DNA of 64,000 bases from Actinomycetota bacterium (lineage in GTDB: Bacteria; Actinomycetota; Actinomycetes; Nanopelagicales; Nanopelagicaceae), in NCBI GenBank assembly GCA_009698815.1, contig WLPJ01000002.1, positions 1-64,000 on the forward strand, written 5' to 3'. A program made the translations under genes and the position numbers. The stretch's first letter is position 1. Every line of letters starts with the position of its first letter. Below are positions 49,798 through 59,490 of the stretch, piece by piece. The notes under the pieces were generated by a model. That model was not told the origin of the DNA, did no database searches, and saw only the letters and a list, made by a program, of their open reading frames with translations.

Positions 49798-50796
49798 ATG
49801 AGCACGAAGCGCGTTCTGTCGGGTATCCAGCCCACCAGCGACTCTTTCCACCTTGGAAATTACCTGGGCGCCCTCAAGCAATGGGTCGAGCTACAAGATG
49901 GCAACGATGCTTTTTACTGCATCGTAGATTTACACGCACTCACCGGTGATCTCGATCCCGCGCTGCTTCGTAAGCGAATTTTGGCATCGGCAGCGCAATT
50001 AATCGCACTTGGAATATCTCCTGAAAAATCCACGCTCTTCGTACAATCACATGTTGCAGAACACAATCAACTTGGTTGGATTATGGAATGCATCGCAGGC
50101 TTTGGTGAAGCCAACCGCATGACGCAATTTAAAGATAAATCAGCAAAAGGTGGAGCTGACTCAGCGCGCGTGGGGCTATTTACATATCCCATGTTGCAAG
50201 CTGCCGACATACTTTTATATCAGGCACATTATGTTCCAGTTGGCGAAGATCAACGCCAGCACATCGAACTTACACGCGACTTAGCCACTCGTTTTAATAC
50301 ACGATTTGGCGATACTTTCCGAATTCCCGAAGGTTACATTCTTAAATCTGGCGCAAAGATTTATGACTTACAAGAGCCAACAAATAAGATGAGCAAATCT
50401 GCAGGTTCTGTAGCTGGTGTTCTTGAAATAATGGATACGGCCGAGGCTAATACCAAGAAGATTAAAAGCGCCACCACTGATGCCGGACGCGAAGTTACCT
50501 TTGATGAGAAAGAAAAACCTGGAATCAGTAACTTGCTGACAATTCATGCTGCTCTTTCTGGCAAGAGCGTTGCCGATCTAGAAAATGAATTTGCGGGCAA
50601 GGGTTATGGTGATTTCAAAGCGGCAGTAGCCGAAGTCGTAGTCGAATATCTGCGTCCTATTCGCAGCCGCGCCTTGGAACTCCTGGATGATGAAGCGCAC
50701 TTAATTAAGGTTCTGCACTCTGGAGCAGATAAAGCTCGCACTGTAGCCAGTGCAACGGTGGCCGAAACTTACAAAAATCTAGGCTTGGTTCTCTAA
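49798..50796 (+). CDS. trpS: Tryptophanyl-tRNA synthetase
   Basis: This class I synthetase charges tRNA-Trp; 332 aa. The HIGH-type motif is HLGN (18-21, in [15 protein letters not shown]), KMSKS is at 197-201, and [16 protein letters not shown] is conserved. ATG 49798 is used because it begins right at the family N-terminus ([13 protein letters not shown]); an upstream in-frame ATG would overlap the preceding gene and add non-conserved residues. The stop overlaps the start of a BMP-family gene (TAATG), an unexpected link between a synthetase and nucleoside genes. Confidence 0.96.
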   Translation: MSTKRVLSGIQPTSDSFHLGNYLGALKQWVELQDGNDAFYCIVDLHALTGDLDPALLRKRILASAAQLIALGISPEKSTLFVQSHVAEHNQLGWIMECIAGFGEANRMTQFKDKSAKGGADSARVGLFTYPMLQAADILLYQAHYVPVGEDQRQHIELTRDLATRFNTRFGDTFRIPEGYILKSGAKIYDLQEPTNKMSKSAGSVAGVLEIMDTAEANTKKIKSATTDAGREVTFDEKEKPGISNLLTIHAALSGKSVADLENEFAGKGYGDFKAAVAEVVVEYLRPIRSRALELLDDEAHLIKVLHSGADKARTVASATVAETYKNLGLVL

Positions 50797-51785
50797 TGAA
50801 GGCGCGCGCTGGCTTAGCAGCCTCACTTATTGCACTTTCAATTCTGACAATTCCATCCTCACGTGCTGCTACAAATATCTGTATTGCATACGACACTGGA
50901 GGCCCTGGGGATCGCTCATTTAACGATGCGACGCTGGCCGGAGTGAAAAAAGCCCAGAGCCAATACACCTTTACCTTTGAAGGCGTCGTAACTGATGGAA
51001 CTGCCGCTGATCGACAGAAACGTCTGCGTTCGTTAACTTCTAAGAGTTGCGCAACCATCATCGCGGTCGGCGCTGAATACGCAAAGATTATTGAGCCACT
51101 TGCTCTGGAATTTCCAAATACCCAATTTGCAATAATTGGCGATGCCTCGATAGCGGCGCTAAATGTAACTTCTGTAATATTTGCAGACATTGAAGGCGCA
51201 TTCTTAGCCGGTTACAGCGCGGCGATTTCAAGTAAGAGTGGCAAAGTCGCAATGATCACAACGCCATCAAGTGCTGATATTTATCAGAATGGTTTCTTGG
51301 CAGGAGTAGTCGCAAGCAAGAAGAACGTGCGCTCATTTGTAAAATACACAGCAACTGATTTAGCCATAACCACCAAAGCGATGGTCTCCATGGGAATAGA
51401 TGTTATTTATCTGGCAACCTCTGGTTCAGGAGATGGTGCCTTCGATGCGATTGTAAAAGCCAATACCGCCAAGAACCGTAAGAAAAACGCTTTTGATGCC
51501 AACTTGATTCTTACCGAGCCAGATCTCTATCTCAGCGTTACTTCAGTAACTTCTAAATATCTTTTGGCATCTGTTGTGAAGCGGGTTGATATCGCAGTTG
51601 CTGATGTCATTGGCAAAGCGGTAAATAACAGTCAGCTCTCTGATGTCTTAGATCCTAAAGCCGGAATCTATGGACACCGCTACACAATTGCCGATAAAGG
51701 TATTGAGATCGTAATTAAATCTAAGGTTCTGGCTGCGCAAGCCGCCGCCATCAATGCAGCAGCGAGTGCGGCATATGCACGTTGA
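50796..51785 (+). CDS. BMP-family (nucleoside-type) substrate-binding protein
   Basis: This 329-aa protein belongs to the Bmp/PnrA binding-protein family; characterised members bind purine nucleosides for ABC import. Signal peptide about residues 1-24 (IALSILTIPSSRA), no lipobox Cys. Family segments are YDTGGPGDRSFNDATLAGV, AIIGDASIAALNVTSVIFAD and EGAFLAGYSAAISSKSGKVA. Genes for an ATPase and permeases often follow in actinobacteria; here cdd follows directly with an 11-bp overlap. Nucleoside binding is inferred from cdd-deoA-add downstream. Confidence 0.85.
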   Translation: MKARAGLAASLIALSILTIPSSRAATNICIAYDTGGPGDRSFNDATLAGVKKAQSQYTFTFEGVVTDGTAADRQKRLRSLTSKSCATIIAVGAEYAKIIEPLALEFPNTQFAIIGDASIAALNVTSVIFADIEGAFLAGYSAAISSKSGKVAMITTPSSADIYQNGFLAGVVASKKNVRSFVKYTATDLAITTKAMVSMGIDVIYLATSGSGDGAFDAIVKANTAKNRKKNAFDANLILTEPDLYLSVTSVTSKYLLASVVKRVDIAVADVIGKAVNNSQLSDVLDPKAGIYGHRYTIADKGIEIVIKSKVLAAQAAAINAAASAAYAR

Positions 51786-52173
51786 TTGGGAACTTCTTAA
51801 AAGTCATGCCGTAACTGCTATGCAGCAGGCATATGCGCCGTATTCAAAATTCCCGGTTGGCGTTGCGGCCTTAGTTGATGATGGCCGAATAATCACAGGC
51901 TGCAACGTAGAAAATGCCAGTTATGGCCTGACTTTATGCGCAGAATGCGGGCTTGTCTCATCCCTTATCAACTCAGGTGGTGGGCGCTTAATCGCATTTA
52001 CATGTGTAGATATTTCATCAAATTACTTGATGCCATGTGGTCGTTGTCGCCAGTTGCTACAAGAACATGGTGGTTCACAGCTTCAATTGATGACAGATAC
52101 CGGGGTGAAACCATTATCGGAACTCTTGCCTTGGGCATTTGGACCGGATGAACTGGATAAGCGCCTTGACTAA
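51775..52173 (+). CDS. cdd: Cytidine deaminase
   Basis: Cdd deaminates (deoxy)cytidine to (deoxy)uridine; 132 aa, the homotetrameric size. Zinc ligands are Cys55 (with catalytic Glu57) in TLCAECGLVSS and Cys88/Cys91 in MPCGRCRQLL. Substrate residues lie in YSKFPVGVAALVDDG and GCNVENASYG. ATG 51775 (MHVDWELL) gives the family length; an in-frame ATG seven codons upstream is less likely. It overlaps the BMP gene and deoA, so all are translated from one message. Confidence 0.94.
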   Translation: MHVDWELLKSHAVTAMQQAYAPYSKFPVGVAALVDDGRIITGCNVENASYGLTLCAECGLVSSLINSGGGRLIAFTCVDISSNYLMPCGRCRQLLQEHGGSQLQLMTDTGVKPLSELLPWAFGPDELDKRLD

Positions 52174-53467
52174 TTCAGGTGTTGAACCATTTGCCGCTGT
52201 TGAAATCATCTCGGCAAAGCGTGATCGCAATGAGTTAAGTGATAAACAAATTGACTGGACTGTCGATGCCTATACCCGTGGCGTGATTGCAGATGAGCAA
52301 ATGTCTGCTCTGCTAATGGCAATTTTATTAAATGGCATGAACTCCCGAGAAATTTCTCGTTGGACGAATGCGATGATTAACTCAGGTGAACGTATGAATT
52401 GGTCAGCACTTGATCGACGAACTGCAGATAAGCATTCAACTGGCGGGGTCGGCGACAAGATAACTTTGCCGCTTGCGCCTTTGGTGGCAGCATGCGGGGG
52501 AGCGGTTCCACAACTCTCTGGTCGCGGCTTGGGACATACAGGTGGCACCTTGGATAAACTCGAATCAATTCCGGGTTGGCGGGCATCACTTAGTAATGCA
52601 GAGATGCTAAAAGTTTTGCAAGATACTGGCGCAGTAATTTGCGCAGCAGGTGCGGGTTTAGCGCCAGCAGATAAGAAACTTTATGCACTGCGCGATGTGA
52701 CAGCAACAGTTGAAGCAATCCCACTAATTGCTTCATCAATTATGTCTAAGAAAATTGCTGAAGGAACGTCGGCTTTAATTCTGGATGTAAAAACTGGCAG
52801 TGGTGCCTTTATGAGCGACCCTGCAAAGGCCGCTGAACTTGCTCGCACAATGGTGCAATTAGGTTTGGATGCTGGAGTTAAGACTCGTGCACTGGTAACC
52901 GCGATGGATGTTCCGCTTGGTCTGACTGCTGGAAATGCCCTTGAAGTACGCGAATCTATTGAAGTATTGGCCGGTGGTGGACCATCTGACGTTGTTGAAC
53001 TTACAATTTTATTGGCTCGCGAAATGATTGATGCCGCCGGAATCGTTGGAAAAGATCCGGCAGTTGCCCTGCAAGATGGCTCTGCGATGGATCATTGGAA
53101 GCGCATGATTCGCGCACAAGGTGGAGATCCAGATGCAAACCTTCCGACTGCGCGCGAAAAACACGTGATCACAGCAACTGAATCTGGAATTATGACCAAG
53201 CTGGATGCGATGAAAGTCGGCGTATCTGCCTGGCGGCTAGGTGCTGGGCGTTCCAAGCAAGGTGAGAAAGTTCAAGCGGGTGCAGGTATTGAAATGCATG
53301 CTAAGCCAGGAGATTACATTACAAAAGGTGCACCACTTCTTACGCTGCACACAGATGAACCCGCACGGTTTGAAAGAGCGCTCGAAATATTAGATGGTGC
53401 CATAGCCATAGTAGAAAATGGAAAGGTAGAACGTCTGCCGCTAGTTCTAGAACGGATTACTGGATGA
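52148..53467 (+). CDS. deoA: Thymidine phosphorylase
   Basis: DeoA splits thymidine or deoxyuridine to base and 2-deoxyribose-1-phosphate; 439 aa. It shows [34 protein letters not shown] (phosphate site), the signature [20 protein letters not shown] and [12 protein letters not shown] 52148 is chosen over the TTG at 52139; it overlaps cdd by 26 bp. The C-terminal domain (about 340-439) has the usual [16 protein letters not shown]. The product feeds the mutase and aldolase encoded on the opposite strand downstream. Confidence 0.94.
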   Translation: MNWISALTNSGVEPFAAVEIISAKRDRNELSDKQIDWTVDAYTRGVIADEQMSALLMAILLNGMNSREISRWTNAMINSGERMNWSALDRRTADKHSTGGVGDKITLPLAPLVAACGGAVPQLSGRGLGHTGGTLDKLESIPGWRASLSNAEMLKVLQDTGAVICAAGAGLAPADKKLYALRDVTATVEAIPLIASSIMSKKIAEGTSALILDVKTGSGAFMSDPAKAAELARTMVQLGLDAGVKTRALVTAMDVPLGLTAGNALEVRESIEVLAGGGPSDVVELTILLAREMIDAAGIVGKDPAVALQDGSAMDHWKRMIRAQGGDPDANLPTAREKHVITATESGIMTKLDAMKVGVSAWRLGAGRSKQGEKVQAGAGIEMHAKPGDYITKGAPLLTLHTDEPARFERALEILDGAIAIVENGKVERLPLVLERITG

Positions 53468-54558
53468 GTATGCTAAATAAAATTCCAACTCCTGCACAGA
53501 TTGCCCGTTTACCGAAAGCGCTGCTTCACGATCACTTAGATGGTGGCCTACGCCCGCAAACCATTATTGATATTGCTAAAGAAATCGGACATGAGTTACC
53601 AACCTATGACGCCACCGAACTCGCAGAATGGTTTCGCACATCTTGTGATTCAGGATCATTGGTTCGCTATCTAGAAACATTTGCACACACCGTCGCCGTA
53701 ATGCAGCGTCATCAAGATGTTGTACGAGTTGCTCGTGAGTGCGCGGTCGATCTGGCACGCGATGGTGTTGTCTATGCCGAAGTGCGCATGGCGCCAGAGT
53801 TGCTTACTGAAAATGGGTTAACTATCTCGGCGGCTATCGAAGCAATTCTGGAAGGCTTTCGTGCAGGCGAAAAAGAAGCACAGGCAGAAGGTAACTCGAT
53901 TCGTGTTACATCGCTGCTCTGTGGAATGCGCCAAAATACTTTGTCGCAAGAAGTTGCCGAATTAGCAGTTAAATATCGCGATAAAGGCGTAGTTGGCTTT
54001 GATATCGCTGGTCCTGAAGATGGATTCCCGCCTAGCGATCAACTAGATACTTTCGAATATTTACGTCGCGAAAATGCCCACTTTACGATTCATGCAGGTG
54101 AGGCATACGGTCTGCCATCTATTTGGGAGGCGATTCAACTTTGCGGTGCCGAACGTCTCGGACACGGAGTCCGCATCATCGATGATGTCGATCTAAACCA
54201 CACGCCGCCACGTCTTGGAAAGTTAGCGGCATATGTTCGCGATCGCCGAATTCCACTTGAGATGTGTCCATCTTCAAATATTCAAACAGGTGCGGCGGCA
54301 AACTTTGCCGATCATCCAATCGGCAATCTCGCTAAGTTGCGTTTTCGAATCACCGTAAATACAGATAACCGATTGATGTCTGCAACATCAATGAGCAACG
54401 AAATGACCGAGCTAGTAAAGGCATTTGATTGGACTTTCCTAGATCTGCAGCGTGTAACAATTAATGCGCTTAAGAGTTCATTTATTCCATTTGAAGAACG
54501 CTTAGCAATTATTGAAAAAGTTGTTAAGCCAGGTTACTTAGCAATTTCTGCTGAATAA
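53464..54558 (+). CDS. add: Adenosine deaminase
   Basis: Add converts (deoxy)adenosine to (deoxy)inosine; 364 aa. Zinc ligands His22 and His24 are in [10 protein letters not shown]; the catalytic motif is [18 protein letters not shown] and PSSNIQTG follow. The late motif reads VNTDNRLMS, the form common in actinobacteria instead of TDDP. It overlaps deoA by 4 bp (ATGA) and closes the trpS-BMP-cdd-deoA-add unit. It is convergent with the ALDH genes with only 3 bp between the stops. Confidence 0.94.
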   Translation: MSMLNKIPTPAQIARLPKALLHDHLDGGLRPQTIIDIAKEIGHELPTYDATELAEWFRTSCDSGSLVRYLETFAHTVAVMQRHQDVVRVARECAVDLARDGVVYAEVRMAPELLTENGLTISAAIEAILEGFRAGEKEAQAEGNSIRVTSLLCGMRQNTLSQEVAELAVKYRDKGVVGFDIAGPEDGFPPSDQLDTFEYLRRENAHFTIHAGEAYGLPSIWEAIQLCGAERLGHGVRIIDDVDLNHTPPRLGKLAAYVRDRRIPLEMCPSSNIQTGAAANFADHPIGNLAKLRFRITVNTDNRLMSATSMSNEMTELVKAFDWTFLDLQRVTINALKSSFIPFEERLAIIEKVVKPGYLAISAE

Positions 54559-54561
54559 ACT

Positions 54562-55422
54562 TTAAACCCCGATTGGGTGCCAGACAGTCTTTGCTTCCAT
54601 AAAAGCATAAATTCGCGTTGGCGAGGGCGTACCCTCAAAATGGTGGATTCGTTTCAAGTTTTCAGCCCCAGCCACTTTCAAATCTGCGCGCTTCTTCTTA
54701 GTGATACCTGAAATATCGAAGCCATCGATATCCATATGAGATGCCGCCCAAGGGGCTAACTCATCATGTGAGCCCGTAAGAATATTTATAACCCCGGCAG
54801 GTAAATCACTTGTAGCTAATACTTCAGCGAAGGTCATTGCAGCGATTGCTGCAGATCCAGGAACAAGTGCAACAACTGTGTTTCCAGAGACGATTGCAGG
54901 AGCGATAGCGTCAATGAAGGCTAAGAAACTCTCTGCTGGCGCAACAGCAATTACGCCTTGTGGTTCAGGAATTGTGAAATTGTAATAAGGCCCAGATACT
55001 GGGTTAGTTGCGCCAAAGGCTGCCGATAATTTATCGCTCCAGCCCGCATACCAAACCCAACGATCGATCGCGGTTAGAACTTCATCATGTGCTTTCTTTG
55101 ATGTCACACCGGTGGCTAGTGAAATTTCATTTGCGATCTGATCTGCGCGGCCTTCCAACATTTCGGCGATGCGATAGAGAATCTGTCCACGGTTATAGGC
55201 CGTTGCCTTTGCCCAACCACTTTGGGCAGCACGCGCGGCAACAACGGCATCTCGCAAATCTTTTCTTGATGCCAGTGATGGGTTTGCAACAGAAACACCT
55301 TTAGAAGTTAGGACTTCATAAACGCGTCCAGATTCGCTGCGCGGGAATGCACCGTTTATATAGAGTTTGTAAGTTTTCTTAACCTCTAAACGTGCAACTG
55401 GCTTCTTAGGAGTGGTTGCCAT
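54562..55422 (-). CDS. Truncated aldehyde dehydrogenase-like protein (no catalytic domain)
   Basis: This 286-aa protein covers the N-terminal and NAD-domain part of an aldehyde dehydrogenase (LYINGAFPRSESGRVYEV; WVWYAGWSDKLSAAFG; IPEPQGVIAVAPAESF). The GSTxxG loop is replaced by SGITKKK, and the ELGGK glutamate and catalytic cysteine region are absent. It does not break off: it ends in its own tail MEAKTVWHPIGV. I infer a deliberate pseudoenzyme, perhaps a partner of the full-length ALDH whose stop is immediately before its ATG. Short companions of this kind next to an ALDH and deoC are, as I recall, common in Streptomyces. Confidence 0.8.
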   Translation of the reverse strand: MATTPKKPVARLEVKKTYKLYINGAFPRSESGRVYEVLTSKGVSVANPSLASRKDLRDAVVAARAAQSGWAKATAYNRGQILYRIAEMLEGRADQIANEISLATGVTSKKAHDEVLTAIDRWVWYAGWSDKLSAAFGATNPVSGPYYNFTIPEPQGVIAVAPAESFLAFIDAIAPAIVSGNTVVALVPGSAAIAAMTFAEVLATSDLPAGVINILTGSHDELAPWAASHMDIDGFDISGITKKKRADLKVAGAENLKRIHHFEGTPSPTRIYAFMEAKTVWHPIGV

Positions 55423-56856
55423 TTACTTGCCCTCCTTTAAATATGCCGATAAGCCATGTTTTCCACCTTCACGGCCCCAGCCGGATTCTTTATATCCACC
55501 AAATGGTGAAGCAGAATCAAATTTATTAAAGGTATTTGCCCAAACAACTCCTGCGCGAAGTTGCTGCGTAGCCCACAAAATACGTGAGCCTTTCTCACTC
55601 CAGACACCAGCCGAAAGACCGAACGGGGTGTTATTCGCTTTTTCAATCGCTTCTTGCGGTGTGCGGAAAGTTAGGATGGAAAGTACCGGTCCAAATATCT
55701 CTTCACGCGCAATTCGGTGAGCCTGCGTTACTCCGGTAAAGATTGTCGGAGCAAACCAAAATCCCTTATCCGACAAGGTGCAAGCCGGGCTCCAGCGCTG
55801 GGCGCCTTCTAAATCTCCTACACCTGCAAGTTCTTGAATCTTCAACAGTTGCTCGCGAGAGTTAATTGCGCCCAAATCTGTGTTCTTATCTAGGGGATCA
55901 CCAATTCTGATTTTAGCCATACGGACTTTTAGTTTTTCAATGAACTCATCCGCGATACCTTCTTGCAAAATTAATCGAGAACCCGCACAGCAAACGTGAC
56001 CTTGATTAAAGAAGATTCCATTAACTATTCCTTCGACGGCCTCATCAATTGGGGCATCATCAAAGACAACATTTGCACCTTTACCACCTAGTTCCAAAGT
56101 GGCTTTCTTTTCTGTACCAGCGATTGCGCGGGCTATTCTCTTACCAACTTCGGTTGATCCAGTGAAAGCAATTTTATGGATTCCAGGGTGGTTAACAATT
56201 GCGGAACCGGTGGTTCCATCTCCTGTAACTATATTTACAACACCATCCGGTAGTTCTGCTTCTTGGCAAACTTGTGCAAATAGCAGCGCTGTCAGGGAAG
56301 TAGTCTCGGCCGGCTTTAGTACAACCGTGTTACCAGTAGCCAACGCTGGGGCAATCTTCCAAGCCAACATCAAAAGTGGAAAATTCCAAGGAATTATCTG
56401 GCCGGCAACTCCATGTGGCTGCGGTGATTTACCAAGTCCGGCGTAATCTAATTTATCTGCCCAGCCTGCATGATAGAAAAAGTGGGCAGCAACTAGCGGA
56501 ATATCTATGTCGCGGGTTTCGCGAATTGGCTTTCCATTATCGAGCGTTTCAAGAACTGCAAATTCACGAGCACGTTCTTGCAAGATGCGCGCGATGCGAT
56601 AAAGGTATTTTCCACGTTCTTTTCCAGAAAGCTTTGACCAAGTTTTTGTATATGCCTTCTGCGCTGCTGCAACGGCCTTATCTACATCGCTAGCGCCACC
56701 CAGTGCTATTTGACTGAGAACCTCTTCAGTTGCAGGGTTAATAGTCGGAAAATGGTTCTTGCCTGTGACAAATTTGCCATCAATAAAGTGTCCGTACTTT
56801 GCCTTGATATCGACGATAGAACGTGACTCAGGGGCAGGTGCGTACTCGAATGTCAT
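55423..56856 (-). CDS. NAD(P)-dependent aldehyde dehydrogenase
   Basis: This full-length ALDH, 477 aa, oxidises aldehydes to acids. The NAD loop is FTGSTEVGK (231-239), the general base is Glu255 in TLELGGKGANVV, and the catalytic cysteine is Cys289 in NQGHVCCAGSR (His287 where Gln is more common). IPWNFPLLM and the C-terminal PFGGYKESGWGREGG are typical. Placed after deoC, its likely substrate is acetaldehyde from deoxyribose-5-phosphate cleavage. It is directly followed (no gap) by the truncated ALDH. Confidence 0.92.
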   Translation of the reverse strand: MTFEYAPAPESRSIVDIKAKYGHFIDGKFVTGKNHFPTINPATEEVLSQIALGGASDVDKAVAAAQKAYTKTWSKLSGKERGKYLYRIARILQERAREFAVLETLDNGKPIRETRDIDIPLVAAHFFYHAGWADKLDYAGLGKSPQPHGVAGQIIPWNFPLLMLAWKIAPALATGNTVVLKPAETTSLTALLFAQVCQEAELPDGVVNIVTGDGTTGSAIVNHPGIHKIAFTGSTEVGKRIARAIAGTEKKATLELGGKGANVVFDDAPIDEAVEGIVNGIFFNQGHVCCAGSRLILQEGIADEFIEKLKVRMAKIRIGDPLDKNTDLGAINSREQLLKIQELAGVGDLEGAQRWSPACTLSDKGFWFAPTIFTGVTQAHRIAREEIFGPVLSILTFRTPQEAIEKANNTPFGLSAGVWSEKGSRILWATQQLRAGVVWANTFNKFDSASPFGGYKESGWGREGGKHGLSAYLKEGK

Positions 56857-56882
56857 AGGGATTTTCCGGGTTTCTCTCTGTC

Positions 56883-57830
56883 TTAATCGATCGTTACGTA
56901 GTTAGGGCTAGCGTAGTAGCCATCATCGATTTTCATGCGTTGCATCAGTAAATCATTTAGCAATGCGCTGGCGCCAATCCGGAATAATTCTGGAGTAAGC
57001 CATTCGGGACCAGCCGTTTCATTGACTAGAACCAACTGCTTTATGGCATCTTTGGTATTTCGAATTCCACCCGCTGGTTTTACGCCAATTCTGCGATTTG
57101 TCATCGAATAAAAGTCACGTACCGCCTCCAGCATTACTAGGACAACTGGGGGAGTGGCGGCGGGTGCAACTTTGCCGGTGGAAGTCTTGATGAAATCGGC
57201 GCCAGCTAGCATCGCCAGATAAGAAGCCTTGCGAACATTGTCATATGTGACTAATTCACCAGTCTCAAAGATCACCTTTAGATGTGCGCGATCGCCACAA
57301 ACTTCGCGAATCTTTACAATTTCATCAAAGACAAGACCGAACTGCCCAGATAAAAATGCACCGCGATCAATAACCATATCAATTTCGGCGGCGCCAGCAT
57401 CTATAGCGTCTTGCGTATCTTGAATTTTAACTTCCATAGAAGCGCGACCTGATGGAAAAGCAGTTGAAACAGCGGCAACTGGAACATGTTGCCCACCAAT
57501 TGAATCTAAATGTGTACGTGCGATGGCGACCATATCGTTATAAACGCAGATCGCACCCACGCTGGGAACAGTTGGATCTGTTGGATCAGGTCTGACCGCT
57601 TTAGAGCAGAGTGCCCGAACTTTTCCGGCAGTGTCGGCGCCTTCAAGTGTTGTTAAATCCACCATAGAGATTGCAGTGTCAATGGCCCAGCGCTTACTAG
57701 TTGTCTTAATGCTGCGAGTTGCCAACATCGCAGCGCGCGCTTCTGCTCCTACCTGGTCAACGCCAGGCAGTTGCGCCAGAAAGTGCTTTAGTGAACTCTC
57801 TGATCCATCGACAATTCCGTAAAAGCTCAT
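56883..57830 (-). CDS. deoC: Deoxyribose-phosphate aldolase
   Basis: DeoC cleaves 2-deoxyribose-5-phosphate to acetaldehyde and glyceraldehyde-3-phosphate; 315 aa, the longer actinobacterial form. The Schiff-base Lys215 is in ADFIKTSTGKVA and the second lysine, Lys251, is in GVKPAGGIRNTKDA; AAEIDMVIDRGAF is the conserved acidic strand. It overlaps the mutase gene upstream by 4 bp and is followed 26 bp later by ALDH, giving the order mutase-deoC-ALDH in one operon. Confidence 0.95.
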   Translation of the reverse strand: MSFYGIVDGSESSLKHFLAQLPGVDQVGAEARAAMLATRSIKTTSKRWAIDTAISMVDLTTLEGADTAGKVRALCSKAVRPDPTDPTVPSVGAICVYNDMVAIARTHLDSIGGQHVPVAAVSTAFPSGRASMEVKIQDTQDAIDAGAAEIDMVIDRGAFLSGQFGLVFDEIVKIREVCGDRAHLKVIFETGELVTYDNVRKASYLAMLAGADFIKTSTGKVAPAATPPVVLVMLEAVRDFYSMTNRRIGVKPAGGIRNTKDAIKQLVLVNETAGPEWLTPELFRIGASALLNDLLMQRMKIDDGYYASPNYVTID

Positions 57831-59443
57831 GATAGAAATTCCTTTAGTGGGTTACGCAACTTATCCAACAGGATTTGCGCCGATTTTGCATCTTTGGTTA
57901 TAACTTCGATATAACACTTTAACTTAGCTTCCGTCCCGCTCGGGCGAATGATTATGCGGATATCGCCATCGAGCCAGATGCGCAGGCCATCAGTTGGAGG
58001 GAGTCCATCCTTTGGCGCAGCCAAATCATCAATGGCGTGAACTTTGTAACCCGCAATTTCACTTGGTGGATTTTGGCGAAGTCGCGTTAAGAGTTGCGAA
58101 ATCTTTGCCATATCTGTAACTCGAATTGAAATCTGCTCAGTTGCATGGAATCCGTGCCGCGCCCAAACTTCATCCAATAGATCAAGCAGAGTCTGACCTT
58201 GTGCTTTTAAATCACTGGCAATCTGGGCCAGATAGATGGCAGCAGAAATTCCATCTTTATCATTTACAGTTTTAGGATCAACTGCGTAACCGATCGCTTC
58301 TTCATATCCGTAGGCCAAATTATCTATCTTGGCCAGCCATTTAAATCCAGTTAAAACCTCTTGAAAATCAATTTTGTAATGCGCGGCAATCTTACGCAGT
58401 GCAGATGATGAAACAATGGAATTACCGAAAGCTCCTTGGGGCCTGGATCGCGCGATCCATTCGCCAAAAATTACACCAAGTTCGTCACCGCCCAACATGC
58501 GCCAACCAGTCTTTGGATCATTTACCGCCACAGCGCAACGATCCGCATCAGGATCATTGGCAATAACTAAATCTGCACCGAAGTCACGCGCTTTTTCTAA
58601 AGCTAAATCGATTGCACCAGGCTCTTCTGGATTTGGAAAAGTGACTGTCGGAAAATCTGGATCTGGTTGAGATTGCTCATCAACTAGAATAAGAGTTGCA
58701 AAACCTGCGTGGTTGAAAACGCGTTGCAAAGTCTCTGTTCCGACTCCGTGCATCGCGGTGTAAACAACCTTTAGATCTCCAGGGTTATTTGCCAGAAGGG
58801 CCGTGCGACGTACATATTCAGTAACAATTTCTTCACCAAGTACAGTCCAACTATTTCCACGAGGCAGTTTTGCCAAAGACGTTATTGCGGCGATCTCTTT
58901 GGCGATAAATCCATCGGTAGGAGTGATGATTTGAGAAGATGCGTAATTGATACCGTCGGCAGTTGGCCCAACATAAACCTTGTAACCATTATCTTGTGGG
59001 GGATTATGACTGGCCGTGATCATCACACCCACATCACATTTAAGTTCTGCTGTTGCAAAAGCCAATACCGGAGTTGGTAGCGGCCGCGGTAGAACAAATA
59101 CTTCAAAACCAGCCCCTGCGAAAATTTGAGCACTTTCTTCCGTGAAATCTTCTGATCCGTAACGAGCATCTCGACCGATGACAACGCGAGTCATGGCACG
59201 TGCTTTCATATATGAGGCAATACCTGCTGCCGTACGTCCAACAACTGCACGATTCATGCAAGATGGACCTGGTCCGACCGGACCACGTAGCCCCGCTGTG
59301 CCAAATTGCAGAAAACCAGAAAAGTATTTTCTTAAAGTTATTTCATCATCAGCAGCGAGCAGCGCCGTTAATTGGGCTGCAGTTTTCGGATCAGGATCAT
59401 CTGCAATCCATGCCCTTACCTCGGCCAGCAGTTCGGCGTTCAT
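57827..59443 (-). CDS. PGM2-like phosphohexo-/phosphopentomutase
   Basis: This 538-aa alpha-D-phosphohexomutase-superfamily enzyme has FQFGTAGLRG (46-55), the phosphoserine Ser145 in TASHNPPQDNGYKV, the metal loop NDPDADRCAVAV and the phosphate-binding PSGTEAKLK. The length and DPDADR form match the PGM2/phosphopentomutase group more than bacterial ManB. Directly upstream of deoC, it likely moves the phosphate of (deoxy)ribose-1-phosphate to C5, taking the place of DeoB, which is not seen here. A phosphomannomutase role is the alternative. TAGGCT 6 nt upstream suggests a leaderless mRNA. Confidence 0.88.
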   Translation of the reverse strand: MNAELLAEVRAWIADDPDPKTAAQLTALLAADDEITLRKYFSGFLQFGTAGLRGPVGPGPSCMNRAVVGRTAAGIASYMKARAMTRVVIGRDARYGSEDFTEESAQIFAGAGFEVFVLPRPLPTPVLAFATAELKCDVGVMITASHNPPQDNGYKVYVGPTADGINYASSQIITPTDGFIAKEIAAITSLAKLPRGNSWTVLGEEIVTEYVRRTALLANNPGDLKVVYTAMHGVGTETLQRVFNHAGFATLILVDEQSQPDPDFPTVTFPNPEEPGAIDLALEKARDFGADLVIANDPDADRCAVAVNDPKTGWRMLGGDELGVIFGEWIARSRPQGAFGNSIVSSSALRKIAAHYKIDFQEVLTGFKWLAKIDNLAYGYEEAIGYAVDPKTVNDKDGISAAIYLAQIASDLKAQGQTLLDLLDEVWARHGFHATEQISIRVTDMAKISQLLTRLRQNPPSEIAGYKVHAIDDLAAPKDGLPPTDGLRIWLDGDIRIIIRPSGTEAKLKCYIEVITKDAKSAQILLDKLRNPLKEFLS

Positions 59444-59449
59444 CAGGAC

Positions 59450-59455
59450 AGCCTA
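59450..59455 (-). promoter_or_regulatory. -10 element for the leaderless mutase-deoC-ALDH operon
   Basis: Minus-strand TAGGCT lies 6 nt before the ATG at 59443, with no SD. It is in the 47-bp gap after the carboxylase operon. Confidence 0.45.
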
Positions 59456-59490
59456 ACGAGATTAAATCGAGTTGGGAATTACAGATAAAA

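Noticed and set aside
54562-55422. Short ALDH as a pseudogene created by a frameshift
   Set aside because: No ALDH catalytic domain was recognised in any frame beyond its stop; add occupies the adjacent DNA convergently, and the protein ends in a distinct tail.
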